Assembly (NCBI RefSeq): GCF_009856295.1
Contig: NZ_WMEU01000005.1
Coordinates: forward strand, 1 to 64,000
Length of the DNA: 64,000 bases
Source: Pontibacillus yanchengensis
GTDB lineage: Bacteria; Bacillota; Bacilli; Bacillales; BH030062
Direction: 5' to 3'
The notes beneath the pieces were generated by a model. It made no database searches and had not been told where the DNA came from. It worked only from the letters and a program-made list of their open reading frames with translations. Each line of letters starts with the position of its first letter. Positions within the stretch are counted from its first letter, which is position 1. Position numbers and translations under genes: made by a program. This document shows, in pieces, positions 34,667 to 43,910 of this stretch.

Positions 34667-35461
34667 ATGCAGCAGGTTAAAGATAAAATTACTGATTTTG
34701 AAATGGATTTCTTTAGTTTAGAAGGTAAAGTTGCGATGGTAACGGGAGGAAATTCAGGGTTAGGACAAGGATTCGCACTTGCGCTTGCGAAAGCAGGAGC
34801 AGACATATTCGCAGTAAGTATGAATGAAGATAATGACGAGACAAAAAACTTAATTGAAGCGGAAGGAGTAAACTATCATCTATCGATTGCTGATCTTACC
34901 GAGGATGGTGTTTGCAAGCAACTCGTTGATGAATGCATAGAGGTTTTTGGTAAGATTGATATTTTAATCAATAACGCAGGGATAAATATTATAGAGCCAG
35001 ATGTTACAAAGTTTACTAGACCTCAGTGGGATAAGATGGTTTCGGTTAATTTAACAGCACCTTTTGAATTAGCTCATGAAGTCTCTAAACATATGATTCC
35101 TCAGCGAAGCGGTAAAATTATCAACACATGTTCCTTGTTTTCCTTCCTAGGAGGTCAATCAGGTCCAGCGTACGCTGCAACAAAGCACGGCTTAGCAGGC
35201 TTTACAAAAACGTATTGTGATGAACTAGGTCAGTTTAATATTCAAGTTAACGGTATAGCACCAGGTTACTTTGCAACAGAACTTTCGGCGAAAACCAGAG
35301 CTGATCCTGTTTCCAATCAAAGAATTTTAGACCACATCCCAGCAAATAGATGGGGAAATATTCTCGATTTAATGGGAACAATGGTGTTCTTATCATCCGA
35401 TGCATCCAATTATGTTAATGGAACGCTTATAACTGTAGATGGTGGTTATCTAGTTCGATAG
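34667..35461 (+). CDS. short-chain dehydrogenase/reductase (KduD-like)
   Basis: NAD(P)-dependent oxidoreductase of the classical SDR family (264 aa). The nucleotide-binding TGGNSGLGQG, the NNAG motif, the catalytic Ser in NTCSLF and the YAATK catalytic Tyr/Lys are all present. The overall pattern resembles 2-deoxy-D-gluconate 3-dehydrogenases, which oxidise a sugar acid or polyol. AGGAGG precedes the ATG. It is the first gene of a five-gene catabolic cluster under a cre-controlled promoter, so it probably oxidises or reduces the imported substrate. Confidence 0.88.
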   Translation: MQQVKDKITDFEMDFFSLEGKVAMVTGGNSGLGQGFALALAKAGADIFAVSMNEDNDETKNLIEAEGVNYHLSIADLTEDGVCKQLVDECIEVFGKIDILINNAGINIIEPDVTKFTRPQWDKMVSVNLTAPFELAHEVSKHMIPQRSGKIINTCSLFSFLGGQSGPAYAATKHGLAGFTKTYCDELGQFNIQVNGIAPGYFATELSAKTRADPVSNQRILDHIPANRWGNILDLMGTMVFLSSDASNYVNGTLITVDGGYLVR

Positions 35462-35493
35462 AAAAAACTATTAAATATGGAGGAGATTATTGT

Positions 35494-36969
35494 ATGGACG
35501 CACAGACATTTGAAGGATTAAAGTCGATTATTTCAGAGGAACAAATCGTAACGAATAAGGAAGCCTTATATGATGCAACGGTCGATCGGTATAAAAAATA
35601 TGCGAAAGTAAAAAATGCTCTGGATGTACCATCCCCAGTTTCCATCGTATATCCATACTCAACGGAGGAAGTAAAATCAATTCTAGCTTTTTGTAACGAG
35701 AACAATATCAACGTTATTTCTAGAAGTGGTAAAACAGGAACGGAAGGCGGATTAGAAAACTGGAAAGAGAAGTCAATTGTAGTAGACGGATCAAAGATGA
35801 ACAATATTGTAAAATTAGATCCCTACAATATGCAAGCAACTGTTCAAACGGGGGTAGTATTACAAGATTTGGAAGACGAGTTGCGTAAATTAGGTTATAC
35901 AACAGGACACTCTCCACAATCTAAACCTGTAGCACAAATGGGTGGATTGGTAGCCACCAGAAGTATTGGCCAATTTTCAACTTTATATGGGGCAATTGAA
36001 GATATGGTAGTTGGTCTGGAATGTGTATTTCCAGATGGGCAAATCTCTAAAATAAAGAACGTACCTAGACGATCTGGCGGTCCTGATATTCGCCATATTG
36101 CAATTGGAAATGAAGGAACCTTATGTTACATCACGGAAGTAACCGTGAAGATATTCAAATTCTATCCTGAAAATAACACATTTTATGGTTACTTAGTGGA
36201 CGATATGGACTCAGGTCTCCAGATGCTTAGAGAGGTTATTGTAAATGGATTTAGACCTTCTGTTTCCCGGTTGTATTCAGAAGAGGATGCCAGACAACAT
36301 TTTAGCCATTTTTATAAAGGAAAATGTGTCTTGATTTTCATGGTAGAAGGTCCAGAGGGAATTGTTAAAGCAACAAATGAGGCTATTGAGCAATCTGTAG
36401 ATAAGTTCAGGTCTAGTGTTGTGGAAAAAGTAGATTCCTCCTTAATAGAAGAGTGGTTCAATAACTTAAATTGGGGCCAAGACAGGATAGATAAAGAGAT
36501 CCAAGACATGATTGAAAATGATACCCATGATGGATATACCACAGAGGTTTCTGCTGATTGGGAAAACATTATTAAAATTTATAACAATGTTATGCATAGG
36601 ATTAAAAATGAATTTGATCGAGTGGATGATTTAACGATGCTAGGTGGTCACTCCTCCCATAGTTATATTAACGGGACAAACATGTATTTCGTTTACAACT
36701 ATACGATTAACTGTGCACCAGAGGATGAACTGCAAACCTATCACCATCCAATTCATGAAATTATTATCGAAGAAACATTAAAGTTAGGCGGTTCCATGTG
36801 CCACCACCATGGTATAGGAAAATATCGTTCAGAATGGACAAAAGAAGAGCATGGTTCTGCGTATTACATGCTAGAGAAATTGAAAGAAGCCTTTGATCCA
36901 AAAGGAATCATGAGTCACGGAACTATCTTCCCTAAGAAAGAAGAAATCGAGAAGTACATCAGAGATTAA
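35494..36969 (+). CDS. FAD-linked oxidase (GlcD/D-lactate dehydrogenase type)
   Basis: Flavoprotein of 491 aa. The N-terminal PCMH-type FAD-binding domain shows SRSGKTGTEGG and TTGHSPQSKPVAQMGGLVA. The C-terminal FAD-oxidase domain ends with SMCHHHGIGKYR and HGTIFP, a pattern shared with 2-hydroxyacid dehydrogenases and alkylglycerone-phosphate synthases. It oxidises a hydroxyacid or sugar alcohol. It starts 33 bases after the SDR gene behind GGAGGAG. Substrate unknown; clustering with an FGGY kinase suggests a polyol or aldonate. Confidence 0.85.
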   Translation: MDAQTFEGLKSIISEEQIVTNKEALYDATVDRYKKYAKVKNALDVPSPVSIVYPYSTEEVKSILAFCNENNINVISRSGKTGTEGGLENWKEKSIVVDGSKMNNIVKLDPYNMQATVQTGVVLQDLEDELRKLGYTTGHSPQSKPVAQMGGLVATRSIGQFSTLYGAIEDMVVGLECVFPDGQISKIKNVPRRSGGPDIRHIAIGNEGTLCYITEVTVKIFKFYPENNTFYGYLVDDMDSGLQMLREVIVNGFRPSVSRLYSEEDARQHFSHFYKGKCVLIFMVEGPEGIVKATNEAIEQSVDKFRSSVVEKVDSSLIEEWFNNLNWGQDRIDKEIQDMIENDTHDGYTTEVSADWENIIKIYNNVMHRIKNEFDRVDDLTMLGGHSSHSYINGTNMYFVYNYTINCAPEDELQTYHHPIHEIIIEETLKLGGSMCHHHGIGKYRSEWTKEEHGSAYYMLEKLKEAFDPKGIMSHGTIFPKKEEIEKYIRD

Positions 36970-37145
36970 ATAAGGTAGCAACTATTAACTGAAACACTTA
37001 TTGATTATCCCATAGAACCATATGAACGGAAGCTATTAATCTATGGAAATGCCTCCTTGGTGACAGAAGAATGAAAAATTCATTACATCTATTCCAGGGA
37101 GGCTCTAAATACAATACAAAAGCGAAGGGCAAGGTTATTAATTAT

Positions 37146-38594
37146 ATGATGAATAAAAGCTATATCATTGGAATTGATAATGGATCCCAGAGTACAAAAA
37201 TAATCATCTTTGACATGGAAGGTAATGAAGTTGCTTTTGGTTCTTGTCCATTAAGAGACCCACTAACTCCCGAACCAGGAGTAGTTGTCCACCCAGATGA
37301 TGACTTATGGGATAGTGTTTATACTGCTATGGAAAATTGCTTAGATAACTTCGAAGGTGATCCACAAGATATTAAAGGGATTGGATTATGCTCCATACGA
37401 AGCTGTCGAGTATTGCTCAAAGAAGATGGTTCATTAGCTCATCCAGTTATAAGTTGGATGGACGTTAGGTTGTCGGAAGCTTATAAGCACGAAGATGATC
37501 AGGTAAGCTATGTAACCACAACCTCAGGCTATTTAGGATTAAAGTTAACTGGTGAATTCAATGATACTGCAGGCAACTATGAAGTATCCTATTGGCCGTT
37601 AGATCGTAAAACACTAGATTGGACGGAAGATGACACCGTGATAGAAGCCAATGGTTTAAAGAGAGAAATGCTCTTTAATCTTGTGAAACCTGGTGAAAAA
37701 CTAGGGTCTATTCGGAAGGAATTAGCAAATCATTTTGGTCTGAAGGAAGGCATACCTGTAGTAGCCACGGCGAATGATAAAGCCGTTGAGGTACTAGGTT
37801 CAGGTATTAAAGAAGAGAATTCCTGTATGATTTCATTAGGCACATTCATTTCTTCTATGATTTTACGAGAAAAGGATTATGAAAGCGCTAACAATTTTTT
37901 CCCGACTCTTTCTGCCATACCATTTAGGTACGTATATGAATCGAGTGGAATAAGAAGAGGGATGTGGACGGTTAGTTGGTTTAAGAAATTAATAGGGGAA
38001 GAGTTAGTAAAAAATGCATCAAATTCAGGACTTTCAGAAGAGGAATTTTTAAACCAGAAAGCTGAAGAGGTTCCCGTAGGTAGTGATGGACTTATTACAA
38101 TCTTGGATTGGTTAACTAGTCCTGATACACCTTATCGTAAAGGTCTAATGATCGGCTTTGATGAACGACACACGAAGTATCATATCTATCGCTCTATTTT
38201 AGAAGCAATAGCGTTTAATATCAAAAACAATATAGATGAGATGTTAAATGAGATTGGATCAGAAATAAATGAGGTTGTTGTTACCGGTGGAGGAGCAAAG
38301 AGCGATGTAATTATGCAAATCATCTCAGATTTGTTTGGTTTGCCAGTACATCGCCGAAAAGGAAATAGTAGTGCATGCTTAGGCGCAGCTATTAGTGTAT
38401 GTAATTATCTGGATATTTACCGTGATTTTTCTGAGGCTATCGATAACATGGTGGAAACAGATGCAACATTTACACCAGATGCAAATAACCACGCTTTTTA
38501 TAACGAAATAAATAATAACGTTGTGAAGCACGTAAGGACGTACACGGATGAGATTCTGAAACTTTCGTATCCAATATTTAATAGGGAAGAGTGA
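37146..38594 (+). CDS. FGGY-family carbohydrate kinase
   Basis: ATP-dependent sugar kinase of the xylulokinase/glycerol kinase superfamily, about 482 aa. Phosphate-binding motif 1 is GIDNGSQSTK at the N-terminus, and the second nucleotide-binding region VVTGGGAKSD with SSACLGAA lies towards the C-terminus. The frame is open from 37071, but FGGY proteins begin a few residues before GID, so an ATG at 37146 (or 37149) is preferred; the ribosome binding site (AAGG) is weak. A perfect cre site lies inside the gene at 37880. The MFS gene overlaps or abuts its end. Confidence 0.88.
   Translation: MMNKSYIIGIDNGSQSTKIIIFDMEGNEVAFGSCPLRDPLTPEPGVVVHPDDDLWDSVYTAMENCLDNFEGDPQDIKGIGLCSIRSCRVLLKEDGSLAHPVISWMDVRLSEAYKHEDDQVSYVTTTSGYLGLKLTGEFNDTAGNYEVSYWPLDRKTLDWTEDDTVIEANGLKREMLFNLVKPGEKLGSIRKELANHFGLKEGIPVVATANDKAVEVLGSGIKEENSCMISLGTFISSMILREKDYESANNFFPTLSAIPFRYVYESSGIRRGMWTVSWFKKLIGEELVKNASNSGLSEEEFLNQKAEEVPVGSDGLITILDWLTSPDTPYRKGLMIGFDERHTKYHIYRSILEAIAFNIKNNIDEMLNEIGSEINEVVVTGGGAKSDVIMQIISDLFGLPVHRRKGNSSACLGAAISVCNYLDIYRDFSEAIDNMVETDATFTPDANNHAFYNEINNNVVKHVRTYTDEILKLSYPIFNREE
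37880..37893 (+). promoter_or_regulatory. intragenic cre site (CcpA)
   Basis: TGAAAGCGCTAACA matches TGWAANCGNTNWCA at every position, within the kinase coding sequence. It could act as a CcpA roadblock or be fortuitous. Confidence 0.5.
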
Positions 38595-38599
38595 TAGTA

Positions 38600-39901
38600 A
38601 TGCGTACAAATGATGTAAAAAGGTACTTTCAATTTGCTCTGATTGTTTTAGCAGGTGGCTCTATTTTTCCGCTTATTTATTTAAGAACAAACTACCAGGA
38701 AACGATTCTTGATGTATTTGGGATCACGTTACCTCAGTTAAATATTATCTTATCTGCGTTAGGAATTGCATATGTTGTTGGTTATTTCCCTAGTGGTTGG
38801 CTAGCCGATAGATTTTCAGCAAAGAAGTTACTTTCCATATCTCTTCTTGGTGTAGGATTAGGAGGAATTTGGTTTGCACAAGTTCCTAGCTATCCATACA
38901 TGATAGCCATATTCTGCGTGTGGGGAATATTTTCTGTATTAACGTTTTGGTCGGCGCATATAAAGCTAGTTAAGCTAATTTCTAAAAAAGAAGAAGAAGG
39001 TAGACTCTTTGGTATTTTAGATGGTGGTAAAGGAGTGGTAGAAGCAGTATTAGCTAGTATTGCTGTAGCCATTTTCTCCGCAGTACTTGGATCAAGCACT
39101 GCAATTGGAGATAAAACAGATGCGCTTGTATCCGTTATTTATATGTATTCCTTAGTGTTAATTGTAGTTTCGATATTAATCATGATATTTGTAAATGTCG
39201 ATGAACCTTCAGCTGAAGAAACGGTCAATGAAAATGAAGGAAAGAAAAAATCAAACGTAAGTCTAGAGGCATTCAAAAAGGTATTTGCTAACAGACTTGT
39301 AATACTACTTGGTTTTATCATTTTTATGGCCTATATAGTAGCATGGACGGTTTATTACGTAGGAGGGTTTTTACAGACGAATATTGGCATATCTGCTTCG
39401 GCCGTAGGAACTGTTACTGTAGTGATGCTTTGGATGAGACCTATTGGTGGTACTCTGGGTGGATTTTTAGGAGATAAATTTGGCAAAAGCTTTATTTTAA
39501 CAATCTCCTTAATCCTTGCGACTGTTGCGTTATTTGTTACAGCATTGCTACCTTCTGGACTACCTCATATGTACTTCTATATATTGATCCTTTTAATCGG
39601 ATTAGGGGTATATTCCATTAGAGGCCTATATTGGTCGCTTCTTGGAGACTGTAATATAGATAAGGAAGTACTTGGACTTTCTATAGGATTTGTTTCTCTA
39701 ATTGGATATTTACCAGATATAGTGCTACCACTTGTTGTGAGTGGATTGATGAGTACCTTTGGGGATTCTGGTGGATATAATGCATACTTTATCTTTAGTG
39801 GTGTAGCAGGAATAGCAGCTATTATTTTCACAGTGATGTTTGGTATTAAAACGAAAAAGAACATGACAGTTACTCAAGAAGATGAAACCGCTTCCTTATA
39901 A
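38600..39901 (+). CDS. MFS transporter
   Basis: Major facilitator superfamily transporter of 433 aa with about twelve hydrophobic helices. The loop after helix 2 contains GWLADRFSAKKLL, the MFS motif A. A long cytoplasmic loop with charged residues (ENEGKKK) divides the halves. ATG at 38600 follows AGGGAAG, so the gene starts five bases after the kinase stop. It presumably imports the substrate oxidised and phosphorylated by its operon partners. Confidence 0.88.
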   Translation: MRTNDVKRYFQFALIVLAGGSIFPLIYLRTNYQETILDVFGITLPQLNIILSALGIAYVVGYFPSGWLADRFSAKKLLSISLLGVGLGGIWFAQVPSYPYMIAIFCVWGIFSVLTFWSAHIKLVKLISKKEEEGRLFGILDGGKGVVEAVLASIAVAIFSAVLGSSTAIGDKTDALVSVIYMYSLVLIVVSILIMIFVNVDEPSAEETVNENEGKKKSNVSLEAFKKVFANRLVILLGFIIFMAYIVAWTVYYVGGFLQTNIGISASAVGTVTVVMLWMRPIGGTLGGFLGDKFGKSFILTISLILATVALFVTALLPSGLPHMYFYILILLIGLGVYSIRGLYWSLLGDCNIDKEVLGLSIGFVSLIGYLPDIVLPLVVSGLMSTFGDSGGYNAYFIFSGVAGIAAIIFTVMFGIKTKKNMTVTQEDETASL

Positions 39902-40017
39902 GTATCGTGGTCGTTACATTTCGGTTTATAGGGTATAATATGCTAGTATAAAAGTTGTAGAAAAGTTAAATATGGTTTCAGTATTACCTTAAATGACACA
40001 AAGGTAAGGGTAGGTAA

Positions 40018-40728
40018 ATGTTAAGTCTAAGTACAGGAAATTTAACCCAATTAGAAAAGAAAATACATGGTATATTGTCAGAAGAAATCACTACCAACAG
40101 TGAATTGAAAATTCTTGAGGCTGCAACATTGTGTCAGGTGTCATCATCGAAAATTTCAAAGCTCGTTCGTAAATTAGGTTTTGAAAATTTCAAGCAATAC
40201 AAGTTGTATTTCAGTGGGCAAGCAGCTGATTTAGAAGTCAAAAAAAGATCCAGTGAAATCGAACGTTTGATCCAATTTTTAGAGGATTTTGATCAAAAAA
40301 TGGTGGATAATTTTATTACTGTATTTAATAAATACAATAAAGTTATTCTATTTGGCTTAGGTCCCTCCCATATTAGTACGGAATATTTCGCGTATAAGCT
40401 TGCTACTGTAACAGATAAAAATATTTTCTCATCTCATGATGAAAATTATGTAAAACGCTTAGCAGATGAAGACACATTACTTATTGTATTCTCGGTAACA
40501 GGAACCTTTTCTTCATTTGAAAACTTATTCACTTCAGCTAAGATGAAGGGTTCTGGAATTATGTTGGTCTTAGAAGAACATATTAATACTCGAGATTCTA
40601 AGGCAGACTACATTTTTCACTTATCCAAATATAATCAAAGTGATAGCTTACAGGCCTTCGAAAAAACACGCACAGTATTCTTTATCTTTATGGAAGAGAT
40701 TGTTGCAAAATTAGAACAACAGATATAG
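40018..40728 (+). CDS. RpiR-family transcriptional regulator
   Basis: A 236-aa regulator with an N-terminal HTH of the RpiR type (CQVSSSKISKLVRKLGFENF, about residues 39-60) and a C-terminal SIS domain (about 95-225) that would bind a phosphosugar. A TATAAT box at 39934-39939 suggests its own promoter. It probably controls the cluster starting at 34667 in response to the kinase product, perhaps by binding the palindrome at 34534. Confidence 0.88.
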   Translation: MLSLSTGNLTQLEKKIHGILSEEITTNSELKILEAATLCQVSSSKISKLVRKLGFENFKQYKLYFSGQAADLEVKKRSSEIERLIQFLEDFDQKMVDNFITVFNKYNKVILFGLGPSHISTEYFAYKLATVTDKNIFSSHDENYVKRLADEDTLLIVFSVTGTFSSFENLFTSAKMKGSGIMLVLEEHINTRDSKADYIFHLSKYNQSDSLQAFEKTRTVFFIFMEEIVAKLEQQI

Positions 40729-40770
40729 TAGATATAATAGTAATAAGATTTCCATCTTACCTATGATTAT

Positions 40771-40828
40771 CCTATGGTTTTATCTCCAGCATATTGATTG
40801 CCGTCAAAACCATAGGGTAATTATTTTT
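40771..40828 (+). terminator. terminator of the RpiR unit
   Basis: CCTATGGTTTT and AAAACCATAGG form a perfect 11-bp stem around a 25-base loop, followed by TTATTTTTT. Confidence 0.75.
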
Positions 40829-41027
40829 TGGAAAAGTTATTCCCCTTAGCGTCTGACTCTCGCTATCTTGTATGTTGAATTTGCATTTTGTTTTGTTTTT
40901 TACTAGTTGAGTATTACAAAACATAGGGACGGTTCTCATGTTTGTTTATTACTTTACAAACACACATAATACCCTAAATCTCGCAATACCAGGTCCCCTG
41001 GCAAGAGGTAATCCATAATACGAATAC
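40829..41027. other. intergenic stretch
   Basis: Contains GGGACGGTTCTCATGTTTG at 40924, half of a dispersed Bacillaceae-type repeat, and an imperfect hairpin. No gene seen. Confidence 0.35.
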
Positions 41028-41135
41028 GTGAAAAATGCTGAGTTTATTGGAGCACTGGTGCCTGAGAAGCATCATGATGAGGTGTTTTATGGGAATGCGA
41101 AGAAGCTATTTCCGAAGATTGATTATTTAATATAA
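41028..41135 (+). pseudogene. C-terminal fragment, amidohydrolase-like
   Basis: A 35-codon frame ending KHHDEVFYGNAKKLFPKIDY resembles the last helix of TIM-barrel metal-dependent amidohydrolases (lactonase-like), where a phrase such as 'NAxxLF' closes the protein. The frame opens right after a stop and has no ribosome binding site, and a terminator follows directly. This is therefore the surviving 3' end of a deleted gene. Confidence 0.5.
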
Positions 41136-41136
41136 A

Positions 41137-41178
41137 GTAAAAACGAGCTTACTTACGGGTAGGTTCGTTTTTACAAAG
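41137..41178 (+). terminator. terminator behind the amidohydrolase remnant
   Basis: GTAAAAACGA and TCGTTTTTAC form a perfect 10-bp stem with T run. Confidence 0.75.
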
Positions 41179-41276
41179 GATTTCTTGGCATATTCTACAG
41201 TTTAAGGGACGTCATACAATAAAAGGTTTATCACCTCTATTGGGTAAAACTCATATGTTAATGAGAGGTGATGAAC

Positions 41277-41585
41277 ATGGCGACGAGTAATGCAATTATT
41301 TATGTAGGGCAACTGGGTGCTGATACTTTCACCCAATCATTAAATGGTGTTCTGTACACAGAAGATCAAATTGGCTTTATGGCTGACCGAATTTTATGGA
41401 CTCAAGGTCAAATCGGTGAAATGGCAGACAGAATTGTTTATGTTATTGAATTATCCCAGTTTAATACGATAAAAGCGATGTATATGGTTATGTCTATATC
41501 ATTTCTTGGCTTTGACTCTACAATGAATAATATGTCAAAATACGCGATTACAGTTGACCCAGTAAATTATATTCCTTGGCTGTAA
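41277..41585 (+). CDS. small protein with an internal repeat
   Basis: About 102 aa from ATG at 41277 (AGAGGTGA upstream; ATG at 41271 is also possible). The middle holds a tandem repeat, EDQIGFMADRILWT followed by QGQIGEMADRIVYV, which would make two similar amphipathic helices. The C-terminal half is hydrophobic (AMYMVMSISFLGFD). No signal peptide or known family recognised. Own ribosome binding site and a perfect terminator immediately downstream support a real single-gene unit. Confidence 0.7.
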   Translation: MATSNAIIYVGQLGADTFTQSLNGVLYTEDQIGFMADRILWTQGQIGEMADRIVYVIELSQFNTIKAMYMVMSISFLGFDSTMNNMSKYAITVDPVNYIPWL

Positions 41586-41595
41586 TCATGAAGAT

Positions 41596-41634
41596 TCACA
41601 ATCTGCAGTTATCATTCTGCAGATTGTGATTTAA
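41596..41634. terminator. bidirectional terminator between convergent genes
   Basis: TCACAATCTGCAG and CTGCAGATTGTGA make a perfect 13-bp stem lying between the stop codons of the plus-strand repeat protein and the minus-strand operon ending at 41638. Confidence 0.8.
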
Positions 41635-41637
41635 TTC

Positions 41638-42201
41638 TTACAGTGTCCATTCATCCGAGGTACTCAATTTTTGTATCAATTCTTCCGGCTCTCCTGTATT
41701 TCCGTTTATTAGAAAGGTTTTGGTCAGGTAGTCTGTCGAAACTTCTACTTTCCAAAGGGGTAAGTGAGTTTGGTTGATTTCTTTGATTTCATATCTAGGT
41801 TTTTTTAATACATAACTTCGGTTAATTTGTTTATCCTGAACATCATAAATGTATTTGTTTAGTTCTTCTTTTGTGATGGTTGGCTGCTTTATACTCGAAT
41901 TAGATACAGCTTTTGACACTAAAGGTGGAACACTTGATAGCAATCCTCGATAACCTGAAATCCCATCGATAAAGGCTAAATTAGGTTTTACTTTTGGAGA
42001 GAAAGGTTTCCTATCTGCTATAACAAGCATCCTTACAGTCCACATTGGATAATAGATTTTTTCTATATCTATTATTCCTTGTTTTAGTACCTCTGGATTG
42101 AGATGACGGTTCCATTTTAATGAGGGTTTTAAGCTTTTATACATGTGTTCCGGTAAATCTTGTTCTTTTATCTGTTCGTTTCCTAACACGCTGACTTCCA
42201 T
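41638..42201 (-). CDS. hypothetical protein of the symporter operon
   Basis: A 187-aa protein, not recognised. It has no signal peptide and contains two stretches that read alike, VRMLVIADRKPFSPK and WKVEVSTDYLTKTFLINGNT; the second resembles a PepSY-like beta hairpin (K-V-E-V ... N-G-N-T-G). It starts 12 bases after the symporter stop, so it is the last gene of the leftward operon that includes the small membrane protein and the cyclodeaminase-like enzyme. Function unknown. Confidence 0.7.
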   Translation of the reverse strand: MEVSVLGNEQIKEQDLPEHMYKSLKPSLKWNRHLNPEVLKQGIIDIEKIYYPMWTVRMLVIADRKPFSPKVKPNLAFIDGISGYRGLLSSVPPLVSKAVSNSSIKQPTITKEELNKYIYDVQDKQINRSYVLKKPRYEIKEINQTHLPLWKVEVSTDYLTKTFLINGNTGEPEELIQKLSTSDEWTL

Positions 42202-42213
42202 TTTTTCACCTTC

Positions 42214-43650
42214 TTAAGCCTGTACATTTGTATGATAATGATCTACTTGTAATTGTGTATCTTTTGATGGCGCTTGAGTCAATAAGCTAACACCAATTGT
42301 TAAGATAGCAGAAACAGGCGCAGAGACTAGGTGTTCTGAAACTAGTGCGAATGGAAGCATAGCCATAATAATAAAAGTAACCGTTCCTCCAACCATTCCA
42401 GCTAAAGCTCCTGCTGTGTTTGCACGTTTCCACCATAAACCAAGAACAAGGGGGAAGCCGAATGCAGATAACATAGCGCCACTTACCCATCCGACCATAA
42501 CTGCTATTAATTGGGGAGGGTCTATAGCGAAAATAATACCTACAATACTAGCAAGAATCATCACTACAAATCCCATGCGAGTTACGGTTTTTTCAGTAGC
42601 ATTTTTGTTTATGTGCTCTTTGTAAATATCATGAGAAATTCCGGCAGCTACAGCTAGAAGCATAGCATCTGCAGATGACATGATGGCAGCTAGCAATCCT
42701 GAAAGCATAACCCCGGCTAATATTGGAGGCATGTAATGTTCAATCACCTTTATAAATATCATATCCTGGTTACTTAAGGATTCTACAATACCTAGGCTCG
42801 CTCCAGCAGAAGCGATGAAAAAGCCAAAGATAAAAACGGTAACATAAAGTAAGCAGGCACCTAATGCAGACCTACGAGCAGTTTTTGCATCCTTTGCAGC
42901 AAAGTTCCTCATTACAGCAGAAGGGGAAACCACGCCAAACCATAAAAAAGCAATAAATAAACCAAAATAGGACATCCAAGGTTGAGTTACGGAACCGAAC
43001 TGTGGATCAACATCTAGAGCATCTTGGATTAATGTACCCATTCCGCCATGATCCATTAAGATAATGATGGTTAGGATAAACATTCCAATCACCATAACAG
43101 CACCTTGAATTAAATCTGTATATGTAATCGCCCACATACCACCTAAAGCGGCATATAAGGTAAAACCTATTCCTAATACAATGACCGCAGTTACATAATC
43201 AATACCTAAAACATAAGATCCAATTAGACCTGAAGCTGTCAGTTGAGGAATCATATAGAATGTCATGCAAAATACCACAATTATAGCAGATACAATTTGT
43301 ACTGACTTGCCGTATCTATGCTTGAAAAATTCAGGAAGTGTTTTAACTCCAGATCTTCTGATTTGTCCTGAAATTAGAAACATAGCAAAAGAAGGGATGG
43401 CAACTGCGCCAAATCCATACGCTAATAGAAATGGAACTCCCAGAGCTACTCCAGAACCAACCGCCCCCATTAATGAACTTGAGCTTGCCACAGCCGCAAA
43501 AAAGGCAAATGATCCTACGAAACTATTTATTTTACTACCAGCTGTCCAATAGTCTCCTTCAGAGGAATGGGCTCTTTTTGCGAAAAATATTCCAATAATA
43601 GTCATAATAACTAAATATATTCCAAGTATTGTTGCTTCCATTATTTGCAC
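42214..43650 (-). CDS. sodium:solute symporter (SSS family)
   Basis: A 478-aa transporter with about 13 membrane helices. It carries the SSS signatures: an N-terminal helix followed by GDYWTAGSKINSFVGSFAFFAA, GVALGVPFLLAYGFGA and, further on, GALGGMWAITYTDLIQG-like helix pairs. It imports an organic solute with Na+. A 71-aa two-helix protein is encoded just upstream, the arrangement of SSS transporters with a small accessory subunit. Neighbouring cyclodeaminase-like enzyme suggests an amino acid or amino-acid-derived substrate. Confidence 0.88.
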   Translation of the reverse strand: MQIMEATILGIYLVIMTIIGIFFAKRAHSSEGDYWTAGSKINSFVGSFAFFAAVASSSSLMGAVGSGVALGVPFLLAYGFGAVAIPSFAMFLISGQIRRSGVKTLPEFFKHRYGKSVQIVSAIIVVFCMTFYMIPQLTASGLIGSYVLGIDYVTAVIVLGIGFTLYAALGGMWAITYTDLIQGAVMVIGMFILTIIILMDHGGMGTLIQDALDVDPQFGSVTQPWMSYFGLFIAFLWFGVVSPSAVMRNFAAKDAKTARRSALGACLLYVTVFIFGFFIASAGASLGIVESLSNQDMIFIKVIEHYMPPILAGVMLSGLLAAIMSSADAMLLAVAAGISHDIYKEHINKNATEKTVTRMGFVVMILASIVGIIFAIDPPQLIAVMVGWVSGAMLSAFGFPLVLGLWWKRANTAGALAGMVGGTVTFIIMAMLPFALVSEHLVSAPVSAILTIGVSLLTQAPSKDTQLQVDHYHTNVQA

Positions 43651-43674
43651 CGTTCTTCACTCCCTTTTATCAGA

Positions 43675-43890
43675 TTAATGTCTTTCTTTTTTCTCCATCC
43701 AGATGACGTATATAATGGTTAAAGTTAGCCAGATAAAAAAGCAGGCAAACATCCCCCAACCTACTAGGGAGATCCCTGCGATAAAGGTTTCAGTTGGCCA
43801 CCAAATAAAAAACAATAGTGCTATGGTAGATAATATAGTTACCATAACAATTCCAGGATCTTTCCATTTCTGTTTTGTTAAATTTTTCAT
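43675..43890 (-). CDS. small membrane partner of the symporter
   Basis: A 71-aa protein with two hydrophobic helices, VMVTILSTIALLFFIWW and LVGWGMFACFFIWLTLTIIY, and charged ends (KKERH). The arrangement immediately before an SSS symporter gene is typical of short accessory subunits (DUF997/DUF3311-like proteins), though I cannot name the family here. Confidence 0.7.
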   Translation of the reverse strand: MKNLTKQKWKDPGIVMVTILSTIALLFFIWWPTETFIAGISLVGWGMFACFFIWLTLTIIYVIWMEKKERH

Positions 43891-43910
43891 TTGTAATTCT
43901 TCTCTCTTTC

